A program made the position numbers and the translations under genes. From Caballeronia sp. BR00000012568055 (GTDB lineage Bacteria > Pseudomonadota > Gammaproteobacteria > Burkholderiales > Burkholderiaceae): a stretch of 64,000 bases of DNA. Every line of letters begins with the position of its first letter. The first letter of the stretch is position 1. Below, one piece after another: positions 60,281 to 64,000 of the stretch. The notes beneath the pieces are model-generated. The model was not told the origin of the DNA. It ran no database searches and saw only the letters and a program-made list of their open reading frames with translations. The stretch covers positions 1 through 64,000 of the forward strand of contig NZ_JAQFVG010000319.1 of the NCBI RefSeq assembly GCF_029439455.1. Reading direction: 5' to 3'.

Positions 60281-61207
60281 TTACGCAGCTTCGCGCAACT
60301 GCGCCGCGATCTGCGCTTCGCTAAGCTGCGGCGCAAACATTTCGATCAGACGATACGCATACGCCCGCAAAAACGCGCCCTTACGCAGACCGACACGCGT
60401 GGTGCTCGCTTCGAAAAGATGCTGCGTATCCAGCGCGACAAGTTCGCTGTCGCGCTTCGGGTCATACGCCATCGCCGCGACGATGCCGATACCCATGCCC
60501 AGTTCCACATACGTTTTAATCACATCGGCATCGATAGCGGTAAGCACGATATCGGGAATCGCGCCGACGTTGGCGAACGCCTGATCGATATGCGAACGGC
60601 CCGTGAAATCCTGGTCGTAAGTGACGATCGGATAATCTGCGATCTGTTCGAGCGTGATGTTCTCCACGCCCACTAGCGGATGATCCTTCGGCACCACAAC
60701 CGTGTGATGCCACGAATAGCACGGAAACGTGACGATATCCGGATACCGATCCAGCGCTTCGGTCGAAATACCGATATCCGCTTCGCCGTTGATGATCATC
60801 TGCGCGATCTGCTGCGGACTGCCCTGACGCAGCGCAAGATGCACCTTCGGAAATACTTCGGTGAACTGTCGAATCACTTTGGGCAGCGCATAACGCGCCT
60901 GCGTGTGCGTAGTCGCTACGACCAGATGCCCGTTATCCTGATCCGCAAACTGACGCGCCACGCGACGCAGATTCTCCGCATCGAGCAACATCCGTTCGAT
61001 CAGTTGATGCACCTGTTTGCCCGGTTCCGTGAGTCCCGTCAGACGCTTGCCGCGACGGATAAAAATATCGACGCCGAGTTCGTCTTCGAGATCCTTGATC
61101 TGCTTCGACACGCCCGATTGCGACGTGTAAAGCACATTCGCCACTTCGGTCAGATTCATGTTCTGACGTACGGCCTCGCGCACGAAGCGCAATTGCTGGA
61201 AGTTCAT
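60281..61207 (-). CDS. cysB: LysR family regulator CysB
   Basis: A 308-residue LTTR. The N-terminal HTH starts MNFQQLRFVREAVRQNMNLTEVAN and has YTSQSGVSKQIKDLEDELG, the CysB/Cbl signature; the effector domain has ATTHTQARYALPKVI and GIGIVAAMAYDPKRDSEL. It senses O-acetylserine/N-acetylserine and activates sulfur assimilation. It lies 17 bp after cysA, so it is the distal gene of the sulfate transport operon and can be autoregulated through it. Confidence 0.95.
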   Translation of the reverse strand: MNFQQLRFVREAVRQNMNLTEVANVLYTSQSGVSKQIKDLEDELGVDIFIRRGKRLTGLTEPGKQVHQLIERMLLDAENLRRVARQFADQDNGHLVVATTHTQARYALPKVIRQFTEVFPKVHLALRQGSPQQIAQMIINGEADIGISTEALDRYPDIVTFPCYSWHHTVVVPKDHPLVGVENITLEQIADYPIVTYDQDFTGRSHIDQAFANVGAIPDIVLTAIDADVIKTYVELGMGIGIVAAMAYDPKRDSELVALDTQHLFEASTTRVGLRKGAFLRAYAYRLIEMFAPQLSEAQIAAQLREAA

Positions 61208-61224
61208 CTCTATCCTCTTTCTAG

Positions 61225-62289
61225 TTATGTTCGTTGCGCGGGGAACACGCGCAGCGCGCGCGGCACGGCGGTCACGCCATCGCCGACATTGAGCCTGAGT
61301 TCGCGCCAGGTTTCGCGATCCAGTTCCGCTTCGAGCACGCCACCCGCGTTGCCTTCGAGTTCGACGCGCACCGATCCGCCCAGCGTAATCACGCGCCGCA
61401 CACCGACCACGATGCCATCGCGATGCGCGCCATCGGCCGGATACAAGCTCAGGTCATGCGGACGCACATACGCGGTTGCAGGCCCGGCAAAATGCGCTTC
61501 CGCAGCGATTGCATTCGATGCGCCATCGGCGGTGAAACCTTTCGCATCGACATGACCTTGCAGACGATTGGCCGCGCCGAGGAACTCGTAAACGAAGGAC
61601 GTTTGCGGATGATCGTACACGTCCTGCGGACTGCCCACCTGCTCCACATGCCCATGATTCATCACGACGATCCGATCCGCCACTTCGAGCGCTTCTTCCT
61701 GATCGTGCGTGACGAACAGCGTCGAAATATGCAGATCGTCATGCAAGCGACGCAGCCAGCTACGCAGTTCCTTGCGCACCTTTGCATCGAGCGCGCCGAA
61801 GGGTTCATCGAGCAGCAGCACTTTCGGTTCGACGGCCAGCGCACGCGCCAGCGCGATCCGCTGACGCTGCCCGCCCGACAGCTCCGAAGGAAAACGTTGC
61901 GCGAGCCAATCGAGCTGCACGAGCTTCAATAATTCATGCACTTTCTCGCGGATCACCGCTTCTGAAGGCCGTTCACGACGCGGCTTCACGCGCAGCCCGA
62001 ACGCGACGTTTTCGAACACCGTCATATGACGGAACAGCGCGTAATGCTGAAACACGAAACCGACCTGACGCTCACGCGCGCCGACATCGGCGACGTCTTC
62101 GCCATTCAAGACCACTTGTCCTGCATCGGCGAATTCGAGGCCTGCGATCACGCGCAGCAGCGTGGTCTTGCCACAACCCGAAGGCCCGAGCAGCGCGACC
62201 AGTTCGCCAGCGGGAAAGTCGAGCGTGACGTTATCGAGCGCGGTGAAATCGCCGAAGCGCTTTTGCAGATTGCGTACGTTGATACTCAT
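61225..62289 (-). CDS. cysA: Sulfate/thiosulfate ABC transporter ATP-binding protein CysA
   Basis: A 354-residue ABC ATPase. Walker [12 protein letters not shown] (about 34-44), signature [15 protein letters not shown], Walker [16 protein letters not shown]-loop [15 protein letters not shown], and a C-terminal TOBE-like domain (residues 230-350). It powers CysT/CysW for sulfate import. It lies 13 bp after cysW and 17 bp before cysB. Confidence 0.96.
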   Translation of the reverse strand: MSINVRNLQKRFGDFTALDNVTLDFPAGELVALLGPSGCGKTTLLRVIAGLEFADAGQVVLNGEDVADVGARERQVGFVFQHYALFRHMTVFENVAFGLRVKPRRERPSEAVIREKVHELLKLVQLDWLAQRFPSELSGGQRQRIALARALAVEPKVLLLDEPFGALDAKVRKELRSWLRRLHDDLHISTLFVTHDQEEALEVADRIVVMNHGHVEQVGSPQDVYDHPQTSFVYEFLGAANRLQGHVDAKGFTADGASNAIAAEAHFAGPATAYVRPHDLSLYPADGAHRDGIVVGVRRVITLGGSVRVELEGNAGGVLEAELDRETWRELRLNVGDGVTAVPRALRVFPAQRT

Positions 62290-62302
62290 GATTTTGGGCC
62301 TC

Positions 62303-63199
62303 TCAATTCGTGGCGATGGCGCGGGCTTCGGTGACCGCTTGCGTCATGCGACGCTCCGCGATCAGCTTGAGGCCGAGCGTCACGAGCGCGAGCAACGCCA
62401 GCAGCGATGCCACCGCGAACGCGGCCGAAAAGTTGTATTCGTTGTAGAGAATTTCGACGTGCAGCGGCATGGTGTCGGTCTGGCCGCGAATATGCCCCGA
62501 TACCACCGATACCGCGCCGAACTCGCCCATCGCGCGCGCGTTACAGAGAATCACGCCGTAGAGCAGACCCCATCGCACGTTCGGCAAGGTCACGCGCCGG
62601 AAAATCTGCCAACCGGAAGCGCCGAGCACATGCGCGGCTTCTTCTTCGTCGGTGCCTTGCGACTGCATCAGCGGAATCAGTTCGCGTGCGACGAACGGGA
62701 ACGTGACAAAGATCGTCGCCAGCACGATGCCGGGCACGGCGAAGATGATCTGCACATCGTGATCCGCGAGCCACGGACCGAACCAGCCTTGCGCGCCGAA
62801 CATCAGCACGTAAATCAGGCCGGAAATAACCGGCGAGACCGAGAACGGCAAATCGATCAACGTCGTCAGCAAGGCTTTGCCACGAAACTCGAACTTGGCG
62901 ATCGCCCACGATGCCGCCAGCCCGAACGCCACGTTCAGCGGCACGGCAATCGCGGCGGTCATCAGCGTGAGCTTGATGGCGGACCACGCGTCCGGATCTT
63001 TCAACGCCTCGAAGTAATAGTCGATGCCCTTGGCAAACGCCTGCACGAATACGGCGACCAGCGGCACCAACAGGAACAGCGCGAGAAACACCAGTGCGAT
63101 GATCGTCAACAGCCAGCGCACGAGGCGCGGCTCGGTCACCGGATTGAGCTTCTGCGCGGAGCGGCGCGCGGTCGTGTTGAGCGGAAGAACTTTGCTCAT
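62303..63199 (-). CDS. cysW: Sulfate/thiosulfate ABC transporter permease CysW
   Basis: A 298-residue inner-membrane permease with six TM helices and the EAA-type loop [22 protein letters not shown] basic 20-residue N-terminal extension precedes TM1. The ATG overlaps the cysT stop by four bases (63196-63199), so translation is coupled. Confidence 0.95.
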   Translation of the reverse strand: MSKVLPLNTTARRSAQKLNPVTEPRLVRWLLTIIALVFLALFLLVPLVAVFVQAFAKGIDYYFEALKDPDAWSAIKLTLMTAAIAVPLNVAFGLAASWAIAKFEFRGKALLTTLIDLPFSVSPVISGLIYVLMFGAQGWFGPWLADHDVQIIFAVPGIVLATIFVTFPFVARELIPLMQSQGTDEEEAAHVLGASGWQIFRRVTLPNVRWGLLYGVILCNARAMGEFGAVSVVSGHIRGQTDTMPLHVEILYNEYNFSAAFAVASLLALLALVTLGLKLIAERRMTQAVTEARAIATN

Positions 63200-64000
63200 G
63201 CTTTACCTCCGCTCGCGTGCGATACAGGCACCGCGCCTGTTTTGCTCGTACGTCGTTGCAGAAACCATTGCAGCGTATTGATGAACAGCAGCATCAGGAA
63301 CGATACGCACAGCATCACGACCGCAAGCGCCGTCGCACCGGCATAGTCGTATTGCTCCAGCTTGGTGATGATGAGCAACGAGGTGATTTCCGACTTCATC
63401 GGCACATTTCCGGCGATAAAGATCACCGAGCCGTATTCGCCGAGCGCACGCGCGAACGCGAGCGCGAAACCGGTCAGCAGCGCAGGAAACAACGCGGGCA
63501 GAACCACACGGCGAAACGTCAGCCAGCGCGTCGCGCCGAGGCACGCGGCCGCTTCTTCCTGCTCACGCTCGAAATCCTCCAGCACCGGCTGCACCGTGCG
63601 CACCACGAACGGCAATCCGATGAACGTCAGCGCCACCAGCACGCCAAGCGGCGTAAACGCGACCTTGATGCCCAGCGGCGCGAGATATTGTCCGATCCAG
63701 CCATTGCCCGCATACACCGCCGCGAGCGAAATGCCCGCGACCGAAGTCGGCAACGCGAACGGCAGATCGACGATGGCATCGACCACACGTTTGAACGGGA
63801 ACGTGTAGCGCACCAGCACCCACGCGACCAGAAAGCCGAAGATCGCGTTGAGGATCGCGCCACCGAGCGCGGCGCCGAAGGTCAGCTTGTATGAGGCCAA
63901 CACGCGCGGCGATGTGACAGCCGCGACGAACTGCGGCCAATGCAGCGTCGCGGTCTTGGCGAATGTTGCCGCAAGCGGAATCAGCACCACGAGGCTCAGA
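63196..64000 (-). CDS. cysT: Sulfate/thiosulfate ABC transporter permease CysT, 5' part outside window
   Basis: The C-terminal 267 codons of a permease with the EAA loop [21 protein letters not shown]. The frame stays open to the window edge (codons for L-S-L just before VVLIPLAA), so the N terminus lies beyond 64000; a GTG at 63990 is internal to the first TM helix and is not the start. It pairs with CysW to form the sulfate pore; a periplasmic sulfate-binding protein gene is expected further upstream. Confidence 0.93.
   Translation of the reverse strand, partial: LSLVVLIPLAATFAKTATLHWPQFVAAVTSPRVLASYKLTFGAALGGAILNAIFGFLVAWVLVRYTFPFKRVVDAIVDLPFALPTSVAGISLAAVYAGNGWIGQYLAPLGIKVAFTPLGVLVALTFIGLPFVVRTVQPVLEDFEREQEEAAACLGATRWLTFRRVVLPALFPALLTGFALAFARALGEYGSVIFIAGNVPMKSEITSLLIITKLEQYDYAGATALAVVMLCVSFLMLLFINTLQWFLQRRTSKTGAVPVSHASGGKA

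Noticed and set aside
1-64000. Mobile elements, CRISPR arrays, prophage or toxin-antitoxin islands
   Set aside because: No transposase, integrase, phage structural gene, spaced direct-repeat array or compositional break was seen; nearly every segment is ordinary core chromosome.

Overview
The window is a GC-rich stretch of core bacterial chromosome. Gene content and order (tig-clpP-clpX-lon-hupB; rpsF-priB-rpsR-rplI-dnaB; ompR-envZ; a cys sulfate ABC operon followed by cysB; an arn lipid A operon with ArnA split into two genes) point to a betaproteobacterium of the Burkholderiaceae, most likely Burkholderia sensu lato (Paraburkholderia/Caballeronia). The genus is an inference from familiarity with these proteins; no search was run. 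I see no insertion sequence, prophage, integrase, CRISPR array or rRNA operon.

Layout. 1-6.9 kb, minus strand: tRNA-Asp, tRNA-Val, hupB, lon, clpX, clpP, tig (protein folding and degradation, with hairpin terminators between units). 7.4-8.9 kb: glycerate 2-kinase and tRNA-Leu. 9-11.7 kb: an uncharacterised protein, a phytoene/squalene synthase-like protein with degraded metal motifs, and a DUF1501 gene with a small secreted partner. 11.9-15.5 kb: ompR-envZ, and ahpC-ahpD for peroxide defence. 15.5-22.7 kb: ispF/ispD (isoprenoid precursors), mfd, argE and a threonine/serine dehydratase. 22.7-26.9 kb: potFGHI polyamine importer. 27.5-32.1 kb: mntH-like metal transporter, outer-membrane phospholipase A, a DUF1289 protein and an ABC-F ATPase. 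32.3-37.1 kb: thrC, hom and an AlaA-type aminotransferase in one operon, then a small Mth938-like protein.

37.4-44.7 kb: a seven-gene arn operon (arnT, one ArnE/F-like subunit, arnB, arnC, arnA formyltransferase, arnA decarboxylase, arnD) that makes and attaches 4-amino-4-deoxy-L-arabinose to lipid A, preceded by a PmrA-box-like direct repeat. 44.8-49.5 kb: bcp, an independent short transcription unit with a possible 42-codon leaderless ORF, a PIN-PhoH ATPase, an NlpC/P60 lipoprotein and an SDR-fold protein lacking the catalytic residues. 49.5-51.2 kb: Pit phosphate transporter with its DUF47 partner. 51.3-54.3 kb: dnaB and the rpsF operon. 54.4-59.1 kb: a LysR regulator divergent from gcl-hyi-glxR (glyoxylate to glycerate); the glycerate kinase at 7.4 kb would complete this route to 2-phosphoglycerate. 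59.2-64 kb: asparaginase, cysB, cysA, cysW and the 3' part of cysT.

No large new system is evident. The strongest leads are regulatory or small: the promoter-ORF-terminator unit at 45.23-45.44 kb; a 12-bp inverted repeat whose distal arm overlaps the argE ribosome binding site; a GTTACA-type operator in front of ompR; the PmrA-like box before arnT; a terminator-like hairpin before glycerate kinase; and two enzymes that keep their fold motifs but have lost canonical catalytic residues.
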